A stretch of DNA of 64,000 nt. Origin: Caballeronia zhejiangensis. GTDB lineage: Bacteria > Pseudomonadota > Gammaproteobacteria > Burkholderiales > Burkholderiaceae. Below, one piece after another: positions 1 through 8,944 of the stretch; position 1 is the stretch's first letter; each line of letters starts with the position of its first letter. The DNA is taken from positions 62,001-126,000 of the forward strand of contig NZ_JFHD01000012.1 of the NCBI RefSeq assembly GCF_000698575.1. The letters run 5' to 3'. Under the pieces are notes generated by a model that worked only from the letters and a program-made list of their open reading frames with translations, was not told where the DNA came from and did not search any database. The translations under genes were made by a program, and so were the position numbers.

Positions 1-321
1 ACGCATCCGGTGGTCCGCACGCATCCCGAATCCGGCGAGAAGCTGCTCTTCGTCAACGAGGCATTCACGACGCATTTCTCCAACTACGCGGAGATCGCGG
101 GCTATCGCTTCGGCTTCGATCTCAAGCTGGCCGAAATGGACCTCCTTCAGTATCTGTTCCGGCAAGCGGCCGCGCCGGAATATCAAGTGCGCCTGAAATG
201 GGAGCCGCACACGATCGCCTTCTGGGACAACCGCGCCACGCAGCACTATGCCGTTCAGGACTACTATCCCGCCGTGCGCCGCATGATGCGCGCGACGATC
301 ATCGGTGAGCGCCCGGTCTGA
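1..321 (+). CDS. TauD/TfdA-family Fe(II)/2-oxoglutarate dioxygenase, C-terminal part
   Basis: The reading frame is open from base 1, so the gene starts outside the window and only about 106 C-terminal residues are visible. The opening HPVVRTHPESGEKLLFVN, the later HTIAFWDNRATQHYAVQDY and the arginine-rich RRMMRATI end are the usual C-terminal block of taurine/alpha-ketoglutarate dioxygenases. That block carries the distal iron-binding His (in RATQH) and the 2-oxoglutarate-binding Arg. The family couples 2-oxoglutarate decarboxylation to hydroxylation of sulfonates, aryloxyacids or similar compounds. The substrate cannot be told from this part. An aldehyde dehydrogenase follows after 26 bases, which suggests that a hydroxylated product breaks down to an aldehyde. 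Confidence 0.88.
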   Translation, partial: THPVVRTHPESGEKLLFVNEAFTTHFSNYAEIAGYRFGFDLKLAEMDLLQYLFRQAAAPEYQVRLKWEPHTIAFWDNRATQHYAVQDYYPAVRRMMRATIIGERPV

Positions 322-347
322 GCGCGTCATCACGCAATGGAGAAACC

Positions 348-1775
348 GTGAAAGAGTTGAACAAGTTCTATATCGGCGGACGTTGGGTCGAGCCGGCCGC
401 CGGCGCGCATTTCGCCGACATCGTCAATCCCGCGACGGAAGACGTCATCGGCCGCGTGGCGATGGGCACGAGCGCCGACGTCGACGCCGCGGTCGCAGCG
501 GCGCGCGCCGCGTTTCCCGCGTGGTCGCGCACGAGCGTCGCGACGCGCGCGGCGTTGCTGAGCCGCGTCATGACGCTGTACAAGGAACGCATGGGCGCGC
601 TCGCCGACGCGATCACCACGGAAATGGGCGCGCCCGCATGGCTCGCGCGCGAGAAGCAGGCGCCCGCCGGACTCGGCCAGTTTCACGGCACGCTGACCGC
701 GCTGCAGGACTTCCCGTTCGTCGCCACGCGCGGACGCACGCAGATCGTGCGCGAGGCGATCGGCGTGGCGGCGCTCATCACGCCGTGGAACTGGCCGCTC
801 AATCAGATCGCGGCGAAAGTCGCGCCCGCGCTTGCGGCGGGCTGCACCATCGTGTTGAAGCCATCGGAAATCACGCCGCTCGACGCCGAGCTTTTCGCGC
901 AGATTCTCCACGACGCGGGCGTGCCAGCCGGCGTGTTCAACATGATTTACGGCGATGGCGCCGACATCGGCGGGGCGCTCGCGAGCCATCGCGGTGTCGA
1001 TATGGTGTCGATCACCGGATCGACGCGCGCGGGTGTCGATGTCGCGATGAAAGCGGCGCCGACCGTGAAGCGCGTCACGCAGGAGCTGGGCGGCAAGTCG
1101 CCGAACCTGATCCTCGACGACGCCGATCTGAAGAGCGCCGTATCGAACGGCGTGATCTTCTGCATGCTCAACTCCGGCCAGACGTGCATCGCGCCGACGC
1201 GCATGCTGATGCCGAAGCGTCTGCACGACCACGCCGTTGCAATCGCTGCCGCGACCGCGAACGCGCTGACGGTCGGCGATCCGGCGCATCCCGATACCAA
1301 ACTCGGCCCGATCTCGAATCGGCGTCAGTACGAGCGCGTACAGCAGATGATCCAGCGCGGCATCGACGAAGGCGCGACGCTCGCAGCCGGCGGCCCCGGC
1401 CGGCCCGATACGCTCACGCGCGGCTTCTACGCGCGCCCGACCGTGTTCGCCAACGTGCGCAACGACATGAGCATTGCGCGCGAGGAAATTTTCGGTCCGG
1501 TCGTCGTGATGATTCCGTATTCGAGCGAAGACGAAGCCATCGACATCGCCAACGATACCGACTTCGGTCTCGCCGCCTACGTGTCGTCATCCGACGCGGC
1601 GCGCGCGCGTCGCGTCGCGGATCATCTGCGCGCGGGGGCGGTGATGCTCAACGGCGCGACGCTCGACCTGAACGCGCCTTTCGGCGGCTACAAGACGTCC
1701 GGCAACGGTCGCGAGTTCGGCGAGCACGGTTTGTCCGAGTTCCTCGAAACGAAGTCGATCGCCGGCTGCGCGTAA
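348..1775 (+). CDS. NAD(P)-dependent aldehyde dehydrogenase
   Basis: 475-residue protein of normal length for the superfamily, which oxidises an aldehyde to the acid with NAD(P). The Rossmann-side ITPWNWPLNQ motif, the glutamate motif QELGGKSPN and the catalytic-cysteine motif NSGQTCIAP are all present, and the C-terminal PFGGYKTSGNGREFGEHGLSEFLETKSI is typical. The start is GTG at 348, preceded by TGGAG with 5-base spacing. It probably shares a transcript with the preceding TauD-type dioxygenase and may remove the aldehyde that enzyme releases; this role is inferred from position only. Confidence 0.93.
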   Translation: MKELNKFYIGGRWVEPAAGAHFADIVNPATEDVIGRVAMGTSADVDAAVAAARAAFPAWSRTSVATRAALLSRVMTLYKERMGALADAITTEMGAPAWLAREKQAPAGLGQFHGTLTALQDFPFVATRGRTQIVREAIGVAALITPWNWPLNQIAAKVAPALAAGCTIVLKPSEITPLDAELFAQILHDAGVPAGVFNMIYGDGADIGGALASHRGVDMVSITGSTRAGVDVAMKAAPTVKRVTQELGGKSPNLILDDADLKSAVSNGVIFCMLNSGQTCIAPTRMLMPKRLHDHAVAIAAATANALTVGDPAHPDTKLGPISNRRQYERVQQMIQRGIDEGATLAAGGPGRPDTLTRGFYARPTVFANVRNDMSIAREEIFGPVVVMIPYSSEDEAIDIANDTDFGLAAYVSSSDAARARRVADHLRAGAVMLNGATLDLNAPFGGYKTSGNGREFGEHGLSEFLETKSIAGCA

Positions 1776-1782
1776 TGCAAAC

Positions 1783-1812
1783 GCCCCGCGTCGGCGCAAA
1801 CCGGCGCGGGGC
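1783..1812. terminator. Hairpin between convergent genes, possible bidirectional terminator
   Basis: GCCCCGCGTCGG pairs with CCGGCGCGGGGC (one G-T wobble) around a 6-base loop, just after the aldehyde dehydrogenase and before the end of the leftward BON gene. There is no clear T-tract on the + side, so an intrinsic terminator is only likely. Confidence 0.45.
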
Positions 1813-1835
1813 GACGAAGGAACGTTCAAGCGCTA

Positions 1836-2204
1836 TCAGAACGTCGAGAGCGTCAGCGTGTTGCGCACCGTTTTCACGCCCGGCACGCCCTGCGCCACGC
1901 GCGTCGCCTGCTCGATCTGCGCGACTTCGGGAACCCAGCCTTCGAGCAGCACGTCGCCGTCGGTAGCGCGCACAGTGATGCCGGCCGCGCGCATTCCCTT
2001 TGCGTCGGCGAGCGCGGTGAGGATCTTCCGGCGCAGCGCGCGATCCGCCGCTTTCGACGAAGTCTTGCCGCCATTCGCCGCCGATGCCATCGCCGGCACG
2101 GACGCGCTCACGGGCGCCGACGCGCCGCTCTGCGCGTTGCCATAAAACGATGCGCTGACGGCGGCGACGCCGATCATCAGCTTTGCAGTTCGAAGTAATT
2201 TCAT
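1836..2204 (-). CDS. BON-domain periplasmic protein
   Basis: 122 residues. The N-terminus MKLLRTAKLMIGVAAVSASF followed by YGNAQS looks like a Sec signal peptide cleaved near residue 25. An Ala/Ser-rich linker follows, then one BON domain (about residues 50-120) with the pattern LRRKILTALADAKGM...ITVRATDGDVLLEGWVPEVAQIEQA...VPGVKTVRNTL. BON domains bind phospholipid and are found in osmotically induced periplasmic proteins. A longer reading from 2267 exists, but ATG at 2204 puts the signal peptide at the start. It is monocistronic and lies downstream of the frameshifted porin on the same strand. The exact role is unknown. Confidence 0.85.
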   Translation of the reverse strand: MKLLRTAKLMIGVAAVSASFYGNAQSGASAPVSASVPAMASAANGGKTSSKAADRALRRKILTALADAKGMRAAGITVRATDGDVLLEGWVPEVAQIEQATRVAQGVPGVKTVRNTLTLSTF

Positions 2205-2310
2205 AGTGTGATTTGCCGCCATGTTTGTTGTAACGATGCTCGATGCGATGAATGCCGAACGGCGCACTCCGCCGCGCCCGCAGGTTCGGACGAAGCGCGC
2301 CCGCTGTCAA

Positions 2311-3422
2311 TCAGAAGCGATGCGACATGCCGACGCCGACGAGCGTCTGATTCTCGCCCGCGGTCGTCGTGTAGCCGGGCCAGGCGGTCGTCGCGAGGCC
2401 GTTGTTCTTCATGAAGCCCGCGCGCGCATAAAGGGTCGTGCGCTTCGAGAGGCTATGATCCGCGCCGACCTGCACGCCCCAGGTGTTGTCATGCACGCCG
2501 CGCGCGAGGCGCTGAAAGCCGGCGATTTCGATGGCGTCGGCGGGCGTCGCCTGAATCGTCGCGCCGATTTCCGCGACGCTGAACGGATGCGCCGCGTTCA
2601 GCCGCGCCGCGACGGAACCCGCGGCCGGATTCTCCGGCTTGTGATACGTGTAGTTGGCCTGCAGATTCACGATGCCGATGCGATACGCGAGCGCCGCCGT
2701 GTAATGCTCGACGGACACCGTGTTCACCGCAGCCGGCAATCCCGGCAAGGTCTTCGATCCGGGATGCTGGAACTGATACGACACGCCTGCGTACAGCCCG
2801 TAACCGGAGTACGTGGCGGCCACATCGAGCATGTTGCCCGTGCTCTGCGGATACGGCTGCGTCACGGACGCCGCGAGCGCATACATGCCCCAAAGCTGGA
2901 ATCCGCTGAGATTCGGCGACTTGTAGACGATCGCATTGCTCGAACGGCCGCCGCCCGTCTGCGTGGCGATCGTGTTTCGGTCGATGGAATTCGCCGATGC
3001 CGCGAGCGGCGAGAGCACTTCGTTCGCGCGAAACGGATCGGTCGGATAGAGCGACCAGAACGTCGGCTGATACTGCCGGCCGAACGTCAGCGAGCCGTAC
3101 TTTTCGTGCGACAGGCCGACCCACGCCTGACGATAGAACATCACCGAGGAATCGGCGAAAGCGGTGCCGTTGTTGATGTTGAAGCCGCTCTCCAGCGTGA
3201 ACACGGCCTTCAGGCCGCTGCCGAGATCTTCGCTGCCCTTCAGACCGACCATCGAACCGCTGTTGCCGCCGCTTCCATCGACCAGGAATGCTGGCCGCCG
3301 TTGTCGTACCACTGAAAGAATGCGTCCGCGACGCCGTAAAGCGTGACGCTGGACTGGGCCGCCACGCCGCTCGCCACGACCGCAAGGGCCGCACCGGCAA
3401 CGCTCTTCCTGACGATACACAT
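2311..3422 (-). pseudogene. Gram-negative porin (OmpC/Burkholderia trimeric type), frameshifted near its N-terminus
   Basis: The ATG at 3422 opens a signal peptide (MCIVRKSVAGAALAVVASGVA) and the mature start AQSSVTLYGVADAFFQWYDNGGQH. The frame then runs into unrelated sequence. The rest of the porin (FLVDGSGGNSGSMVGLKGSEDLGSGLKAVFTLESGFNINNG, Burkholderia porin beta-strands, final MSHRF) continues in another frame. The switch lies at about 3285-3290, in the bases reading CAGCATTCCTGG, and one extra base would restore a full protein of about 370 residues. It is a recent mutation, a sequencing error or phase variation. Porins pass small polar solutes through the outer membrane. Divergent from the MalT-type regulator, with a conserved palindrome between them. 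Confidence 0.82.
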
Positions 3423-3542
3423 AGCTGTCTCCTCGTTATGGGTTTTTGGTCTCCCCGGCGCCTTTGTCCGATGCACGCGACGCACGCCGACGCCCCTCCG
3501 ATCCCGTCCGATTCAGTGTTGCAGGGCGTCTTCCCGTCACCA

Positions 3543-3559
3543 CTACCCGAATCGAGTAG
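3543..3559. promoter_or_regulatory. Palindrome copy A, CTACCCGAATCGAGTAG (candidate operator)
   Basis: A 17-bp near-perfect palindrome: CTACCCGA, one centre base, TCGAGTAG. It lies in the 296-bp gap between the divergent porin and the MalT-type regulator, about 120 bases before the porin start and 160 before the regulator start. Two further copies occur at 12301 and 20996, also between divergent genes. Binding by the adjacent LuxR-type regulator is inferred. The rest of the gap shows a possible -10 (TAGAAT at 3667-3672) and no open reading frame. Confidence 0.68.
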
Positions 3560-3718
3560 GCGCGGGAATACCCCAGTTCGTTCGTCGAGCGAACCATTGC
3601 CGTACTCCGATAGTTCCCGCGCCGGACTACGCGTGTTCCCTAGCGGGCACGGCGCGTCGTGAACGCTAGAATCGCCGGCATCGGAGTTTTGTCCCACCTT
3701 GAAAGACGCAGGTGCTTG

Positions 3719-6526
3719 ATGACTGAAACGATCCTCCTTCGCTATCCGAATCATTCCGATGACGACACCGCGCGGGCATCCGCGTCCGATCCGGCCTGCG
3801 CATCGCCGCGCATATCGACGCGCATCGTGGGCCGCGAGCGGCTCGTCGCTCAGCTCGTCGAAGCCCGGCGCAAGCGCTGCATCGTGATGCAAGGCCCGGC
3901 GGGCTACGGCAAGACGACCGCGCTCATCGCGTGGCGCGAGGCGCTTTATCCGCTCGCGTTTCAGGTCGCGTGGCTCACGCTATCCGATGAAACCGACGAC
4001 CTCGCCCGGTTCCTCGACGCACTGGCCGCGAGCCTCGCGCAAGTCGATCCGTCGATCGCCGGCGACGCCGCCCTGCTCGGCGGCCGCGGCCTCGACGACG
4101 AAGCGGTCGAACGCACGATCATCGCGCTGGTGCGCGGCATCGCGGGCCGTCAGGGCGATCTCGTGCTCGTGCTCGACGATCTGCATCGGCTGACGGATCG
4201 GCGCTGTCATCAATCGCTGCAATGGCTGCTCGATTACGCGCCGCCGAATTTGCATGTCGCGATCGCGTCGCGCGGCGCGATTCCGCTGTCCGTCGGCCGC
4301 ATTCGCGACGAAGGTCTGCTGCTCGAACTCGACATGCGCGATCTGCGCTTTTCGATGGCGGAATCGTTCGCGTTTCTCAAATTGCAGCTTCGCGACATCG
4401 CCCCGCGCGACGCGCGCCGCATGCACGAAATGACCGATGGCTGGATCGCCGGGCTGCAGCTGATGGTGGTCGGCGCGAAGCGCGGGAACGTCGCGCCGAA
4501 GCAGCTCGCGCTCGATGAAGCGTTCGCGGACGCTCCGCTGCTCGACATCCACACGTTCGCGGAGTATTTCGGACGCGAAGTGCTGTCGCGGCTCGCCGCG
4601 AGCGAATGCGAGCTGCTCATGCGGATGGCCGTGTGCGAGCGGCTCTGCGCGCCCTTGTGCGTCGCGCTGATCGGCGGCGCGGATCATCCCGACAGCGTGC
4701 TCAAGCTGCTCGCCCGTCTGGAAAGCGACAATCTCTTTCTCGCGCCCGCCGGTCAGGATGCACGCAATGTGTGGTATCGCCTGAATCCGCTTTTTCGCGA
4801 GACCTTGCTGGAGCGTTTTCGCGCACGCAGCGAGGCGCAGCAGCGGCAAGTGCATCACACGGCATGGCAGTGGTTCCGCGAGCACGATTACGCCGATGAA
4901 GCCGTGCGTCACGCCGTGCTCGCCGGCGAACCCGCCGCCGCCGCCGATCTCGTCGCGCAGATCGCGCGCGCCCTGCAGCCGCGCGGCGAACTGCGCCGGA
5001 TCGTCGCGCTGATGCGTCTCTTGCCGCAAGCCGAGATTCAGGCGCGCGTCGGGCTGCGGCTCTGGATGATCCATCTGCATCTCTACAATCGCGAGTTCGA
5101 CGCTTGCGCGAGCGAGATCGAACGGCTGCGCGCCGATCTCGCGCACGACGACACGCACTCGCGCTATCGCGTCACGCTGCTGGAAGCCGCGCTCGCGGTC
5201 CAGCGCGACGATCTCGACGCCGCCTGCACACTGCTGCCGCAGCTGCGCACGCTGCCGGACGACGCGCAAGGCATCACCATCGGCGCGCACAACAATCTGC
5301 TGACCTGGGCGCATACGCTGCGCGGCGAATTCGACGAAGCGCGCCGCGCGCAGACCGACCGCGCGCCCGTGCTCGCGGACGGCACGCCGCTCATGAGCAC
5401 GTCGGCGGGCGTGCTGAGCGGGCGCGCGCTCGTGGGTTTCGGTCATCTGCTGGAAGGCGATCTGCTGCGCACCGAGCGCGTGTGCCGCGACGTGCTCCAC
5501 GAGGCCGAACCGCGTGGCAGCGCCGCGGCGGAGGCGTCCGCGCTCGCCGCGGCGCTGCTCGGCGAAGTGCTCTACGAATCCGGCGATGCCGATCAGGCGT
5601 GCAAGCTGCTCGAAGAACGTCTCGACGTCATCGAGCGCGTGTCGTTTCCGGATGCGGTGACGAGCGTGCTCACGGTGCTGTCGTCATCGCGCTGGCTCGC
5701 GGGTCATCGGCTCGATGCGATCGCGTGTCTCGATCGGCTCGAGGATTACGCCGCGAAGCACGATCTGCGGCGCGCGCTCGCACATTGCGTCGCGCAGCGC
5801 GTCCGGCGCGACTTGCAGGGCGGCCAGTTCGACGCCGCGCACGCGGGCCTCGCGCGGCTCGACGAACTGACCGCGCGCGCCGGCTCGCTCGCGCACGCGG
5901 CCGATTTCCGCTTCGTCGCGCAGCAGGCGCATATCGACTGGCGCATGGCGCACGAGGATCACGACGCGGCGGCGCATGCGCTCGCGCCGCTCATCGAACT
6001 GTGCCGGGCGCGCGGCTGGCAGCGACGCACCGTGTCTCTGGAAGTGCGCAGGGCTGTCACGGCGCACGTTCGCGGCGACGCGGATTCGGCGCGCCAGGTC
6101 ATGCTGGACGCCGTGCGCCACGGACATCGCCTGGGCCTCGTGCGCACGCTGCTCGATGCGCATCCCGCCGCGCTGGATCTGATCGGCGCCGCCGTCCGGA
6201 CCGAACCGCAGGGCGCGGTGTTGCAGTTCTACGCCGATCGTCTGCGCAGCGCGCAAGCGCGCGCGACGGCGAAGCGGCCGGGCGCGCCAGGATCAGGCGT
6301 GCGCGCCGGCGAGGCGAAGGCGCCGGAAATCCTGAGCGTGCGGGAAACGAAGGTGTTGAGCCTGCTCGCGCAGGCGTTGCCGAACAAGAAGATCGCCCGG
6401 ACGATGGGCATATCGCCCGAGACGGTCAAATGGCATCTGAAGAACATCTACAGCAAGCTCGGCGTGTCGAGCCGCGACGAAGCCGTCGCGCGCTCGCGGG
6501 ACCTCGCGCTGAACGACGGCGCGTGA
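3719..6526 (+). CDS. MalT/LuxR-family ATP-dependent transcriptional regulator (LAL/STAND type)
   Basis: 935 residues, the usual size for MalT-like large LuxR regulators. The N-terminal NTPase has a Walker A motif (GPAGYGKTT, residues 59-67) and a Walker B (LVLVLDDLHR, about residues 150-160). A long helical TPR-like middle follows, and a C-terminal LuxR helix-turn-helix (LSVRETKVLSLLAQALPNKK...ISPETVKWHLKNIYSKLGVSSRDEAV) ends the protein. Such proteins bind an inducer in the TPR region and activate transcription in the ATP-bound form. The ATG at 3719 is chosen over one at 3659 because the residues before it look non-coding. It sits next to palindrome copy A and upstream of the acyl-CoA operons, so it is the best candidate for their regulator. 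Confidence 0.92.
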   Translation: MTETILLRYPNHSDDDTARASASDPACASPRISTRIVGRERLVAQLVEARRKRCIVMQGPAGYGKTTALIAWREALYPLAFQVAWLTLSDETDDLARFLDALAASLAQVDPSIAGDAALLGGRGLDDEAVERTIIALVRGIAGRQGDLVLVLDDLHRLTDRRCHQSLQWLLDYAPPNLHVAIASRGAIPLSVGRIRDEGLLLELDMRDLRFSMAESFAFLKLQLRDIAPRDARRMHEMTDGWIAGLQLMVVGAKRGNVAPKQLALDEAFADAPLLDIHTFAEYFGREVLSRLAASECELLMRMAVCERLCAPLCVALIGGADHPDSVLKLLARLESDNLFLAPAGQDARNVWYRLNPLFRETLLERFRARSEAQQRQVHHTAWQWFREHDYADEAVRHAVLAGEPAAAADLVAQIARALQPRGELRRIVALMRLLPQAEIQARVGLRLWMIHLHLYNREFDACASEIERLRADLAHDDTHSRYRVTLLEAALAVQRDDLDAACTLLPQLRTLPDDAQGITIGAHNNLLTWAHTLRGEFDEARRAQTDRAPVLADGTPLMSTSAGVLSGRALVGFGHLLEGDLLRTERVCRDVLHEAEPRGSAAAEASALAAALLGEVLYESGDADQACKLLEERLDVIERVSFPDAVTSVLTVLSSSRWLAGHRLDAIACLDRLEDYAAKHDLRRALAHCVAQRVRRDLQGGQFDAAHAGLARLDELTARAGSLAHAADFRFVAQQAHIDWRMAHEDHDAAAHALAPLIELCRARGWQRRTVSLEVRRAVTAHVRGDADSARQVMLDAVRHGHRLGLVRTLLDAHPAALDLIGAAVRTEPQGAVLQFYADRLRSAQARATAKRPGAPGSGVRAGEAKAPEILSVRETKVLSLLAQALPNKKIARTMGISPETVKWHLKNIYSKLGVSSRDEAVARSRDLALNDGA

Positions 6527-6543
6527 TCCCGGACGCGCGCGTC

Positions 6544-7683
6544 TCACGCGGCGCGCGCGCGTGCCTCCGGCTCGATCGGCAGATTCGCCAGCACGTCGGC
6601 GTGAAATTCGGCATCGCCCAGACGTAGCGACGCCACCATCAGCGACTTGAAGTAATCGCCGACAGCCAGTTCCGCCGTAACGCCCATGCCGCCGTGCAAC
6701 TGCACGGCCTGCTCGCCGACGAAACGCGCCGCGCGGCTCACGATCAGCTTCGCCGACGAAATCATGCGACGCCGCTCGATGACGCTCGGATGATCGATGG
6801 CCGATGCCGCCAGATGCGCCATCGACAACGCCAGTTCCTTTTGCACGGCCATGTCCGCGACGCGATGGCGCAACGCCTGAAAGCGCGCGAGCGGCTGGCC
6901 GAACTGCTTGCGGGTGCTCAGATATTCGGCCGTCATCTCGACGAGGCGTTCCAGCGCGCCCGCGCTTGCCGCGCATTGCGCCGCGATGCCGAGTTCGAGT
7001 GCGCTTTCGAGCATCGCTTCGCCGCGCGCGGCATCGCCGATGAGCGCGCTTTTCGGCACGCGCACCGCCTTCAGCGTGACTTGCGCATCGTGCGTGCCGT
7101 CGAGCGTCGGATAGGCGCGAATCGTCACGCCGGCAGCCGACGACGGCACGACGAACAGCGACATCGCCTGCGCCGACGCGTTCCACGCCGATACGATCAG
7201 CGATTGCGCGACGGCGCCATGCCATACGTGAACTTTCTCGCCGTCGAGCAGGAAGCCGTCGTCACGCGCTTCGGCTACCGTCGACGGACGCGCGAAGTCG
7301 TAGCGGGCACACGGCTCCTGATACGCGAGCGTCACGATCTCGCGGCCTTCGGCGATCGGCGGCAGCCACGCTTCGCGTTGCGCTTCGGTGGCGTATCGCT
7401 GAATCAGCCCGGCCGCCATGACCGCGCACGGAATGAGCGGCTCTGGCAAGCACGCGCGGCCCGCTTCGAACTGAATGGCGAATGTGTCCGTGGCTTGGCC
7501 ATCGAAACCGCCGTGCTCGGAGCCGATCACGAGCCCCAGCACGCCGAATTCCGCGTAGGTTCGCCACGCGTCGCGGCTGAAACCGTTCGCCTTGCGGCGC
7601 GCCTCCAGCGGATAGCGCTCTTCCGTGAAGCGCCTCAGGCTGTCCGCGAGCTGGCGCTGTTCTTCGCTGTATGAAAAGTCCAT
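6544..7683 (-). CDS. Acyl-CoA dehydrogenase, probable beta-type partner subunit
   Basis: 379 residues with the acyl-CoA dehydrogenase layout: helical N-domain (MDFSYSEEQRQLADSLRRF), weak middle domain, and C-terminal FAD domain (RKQFGQPLARFQALRHRVADM, QLHGGMGVT). At the end, where medium-chain enzymes carry the catalytic Glu in an EGT motif, this protein reads LRLGDAEFHADVL. The base is therefore missing from that place. Divergent paralogues of this type often form heteromers with a second dehydrogenase. It overlaps or abuts the upstream dehydrogenase gene (ATGA at 7692-7695 if the alternative start 7695 is used). It is the last gene of the leftward operon. Confidence 0.9.
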   Translation of the reverse strand: MDFSYSEEQRQLADSLRRFTEERYPLEARRKANGFSRDAWRTYAEFGVLGLVIGSEHGGFDGQATDTFAIQFEAGRACLPEPLIPCAVMAAGLIQRYATEAQREAWLPPIAEGREIVTLAYQEPCARYDFARPSTVAEARDDGFLLDGEKVHVWHGAVAQSLIVSAWNASAQAMSLFVVPSSAAGVTIRAYPTLDGTHDAQVTLKAVRVPKSALIGDAARGEAMLESALELGIAAQCAASAGALERLVEMTAEYLSTRKQFGQPLARFQALRHRVADMAVQKELALSMAHLAASAIDHPSVIERRRMISSAKLIVSRAARFVGEQAVQLHGGMGVTAELAVGDYFKSLMVASLRLGDAEFHADVLANLPIEPEARARAA

Positions 7684-7691
7684 GTCCGATC

Positions 7692-8885
7692 TCATCCCTC
7701 GATGACCGCTTTCGCAATGATTTCCTTCTGCACCTCGTTCGTGCCGCCGTAGATGGTCGGCTTGCGCATCTCCAGATAGAAGCTGCCGATGCTCGCGCCA
7801 TGACCGGGATCGGGCGTCCATCCGTCGAAGCCGTCGGCGAGCCAGTCGGGCGAGAACGGCACCGCATTCGGCCCGGCGATATCGAGTTGCAGCGCCGACA
7901 ACGACTGCTGCAGTTCGGACCCGCGAATCTTGAGGATCGACGATTCCACGCCCGCGCCGCGCTGACTCGCCTGCGACGCGACGCGCATCAGCAGCATTTC
8001 GAGCGCCAGCACTTCGGCCTCGATGCACGCGATCTTCTCGCGCACGCGCAAGTCGTCCGCGAGCGGCTTGCCGTGGCGGCGCTCGCGCTGCGCCAGCGCC
8101 TTCACGTAATTCAGCTCGCGTCTGCAATTGCCGATGCCCGCGATACCCGTGCGCTCGTGGCCGAGCAGGTATTTCGCGTAGGTCCAGCCGCAGTTCTCCT
8201 CGCCGACGAGGTTTTCGACGGGCACCTTTACTTCGTCGATGAAGACTTCGTTGACATCGGTCAGGCCTTCGAGCGTGCGGATCGGACGCACGGTGATGCC
8301 GGGGCTTTTCATGTCGATCAGCAGCAGCGAGATGCCGCTTTGCGGCTTCGCTCCGGGATCGGTTCGCACGAGACAGAACATCCAGTCGGCGTGCTGCGCG
8401 TAGGTCGTCCAGGTCTTTTGCCCGTTGACGATGTAATGGTCTCCGTCGCGCACCGCCCGTGTTTTCAGCGAGGCGAGATCCGAACCCGCGCCCGGTTCGG
8501 AATAGCCTTGACACCACCAGTCCTCGGCGGTCGGAATGCGCGGCAGGAAGCGCGCCTGCTGCGCCTTGCTCGCGAACTTCATCAGCACCGGGCCGATCAT
8601 GTTGAGGCCGAATGGAAGCTGACGCGGCGCACCCGCGATGCCGCATTCGATGTCGAACAGCAGCCGCTGCAGCGCACTCCAGCCCGTGCCGCCGAACTCA
8701 GCCGGCCAGCCGGGCGCGCCCCAGCCATGCTGATACAGAATGCGCTGCCAGCGCACGAAGTCGTCGGCATCGAGGTGACGATGATTGAGCACTTTCTCTC
8801 GCAGATCCACGGGCAGGTTCTCTGCGAGAAAGCGGCGTACCTGGTCGCGGAACGCGAGATCCGCGCTTGAATAGCTGAGGTTCAT
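7692..8885 (-). CDS. Acyl-CoA dehydrogenase, probable alpha-type partner subunit
   Basis: 397 residues. The protein has the flavin/substrate motifs CQGYSEPGAGSDLASLKTRA and GQKTWTTYAQHADWMFCLVRTD, a helical C-terminal domain, and the end signature IYGGTNEVQKEIIAKAV. This signature has Gly where medium-chain enzymes have catalytic Glu, as in long-chain or isovaleryl-type enzymes whose base sits elsewhere. It resembles the large partner of paired dehydrogenases that act on bulky or branched acyl-CoA esters. It is followed almost without gap by a second, more degenerate dehydrogenase, which supports a heteromeric enzyme. The substrate is unknown. Confidence 0.92.
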   Translation of the reverse strand: MNLSYSSADLAFRDQVRRFLAENLPVDLREKVLNHRHLDADDFVRWQRILYQHGWGAPGWPAEFGGTGWSALQRLLFDIECGIAGAPRQLPFGLNMIGPVLMKFASKAQQARFLPRIPTAEDWWCQGYSEPGAGSDLASLKTRAVRDGDHYIVNGQKTWTTYAQHADWMFCLVRTDPGAKPQSGISLLLIDMKSPGITVRPIRTLEGLTDVNEVFIDEVKVPVENLVGEENCGWTYAKYLLGHERTGIAGIGNCRRELNYVKALAQRERRHGKPLADDLRVREKIACIEAEVLALEMLLMRVASQASQRGAGVESSILKIRGSELQQSLSALQLDIAGPNAVPFSPDWLADGFDGWTPDPGHGASIGSFYLEMRKPTIYGGTNEVQKEIIAKAVIEG

Positions 8886-8944
8886 GGCACTTCCTTCTGG
8901 AGGCGCCCCTTCGCGGAGCGCCTGAGTTAGCGTCGGCTGGCGGC

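Noticed and set aside
305..1966. Long open frame overlapping the aldehyde dehydrogenase on the same strand
   Set aside because: It is a G+C-driven shadow: the composition is Arg-dominated and the dehydrogenase in the other frame has all family motifs.
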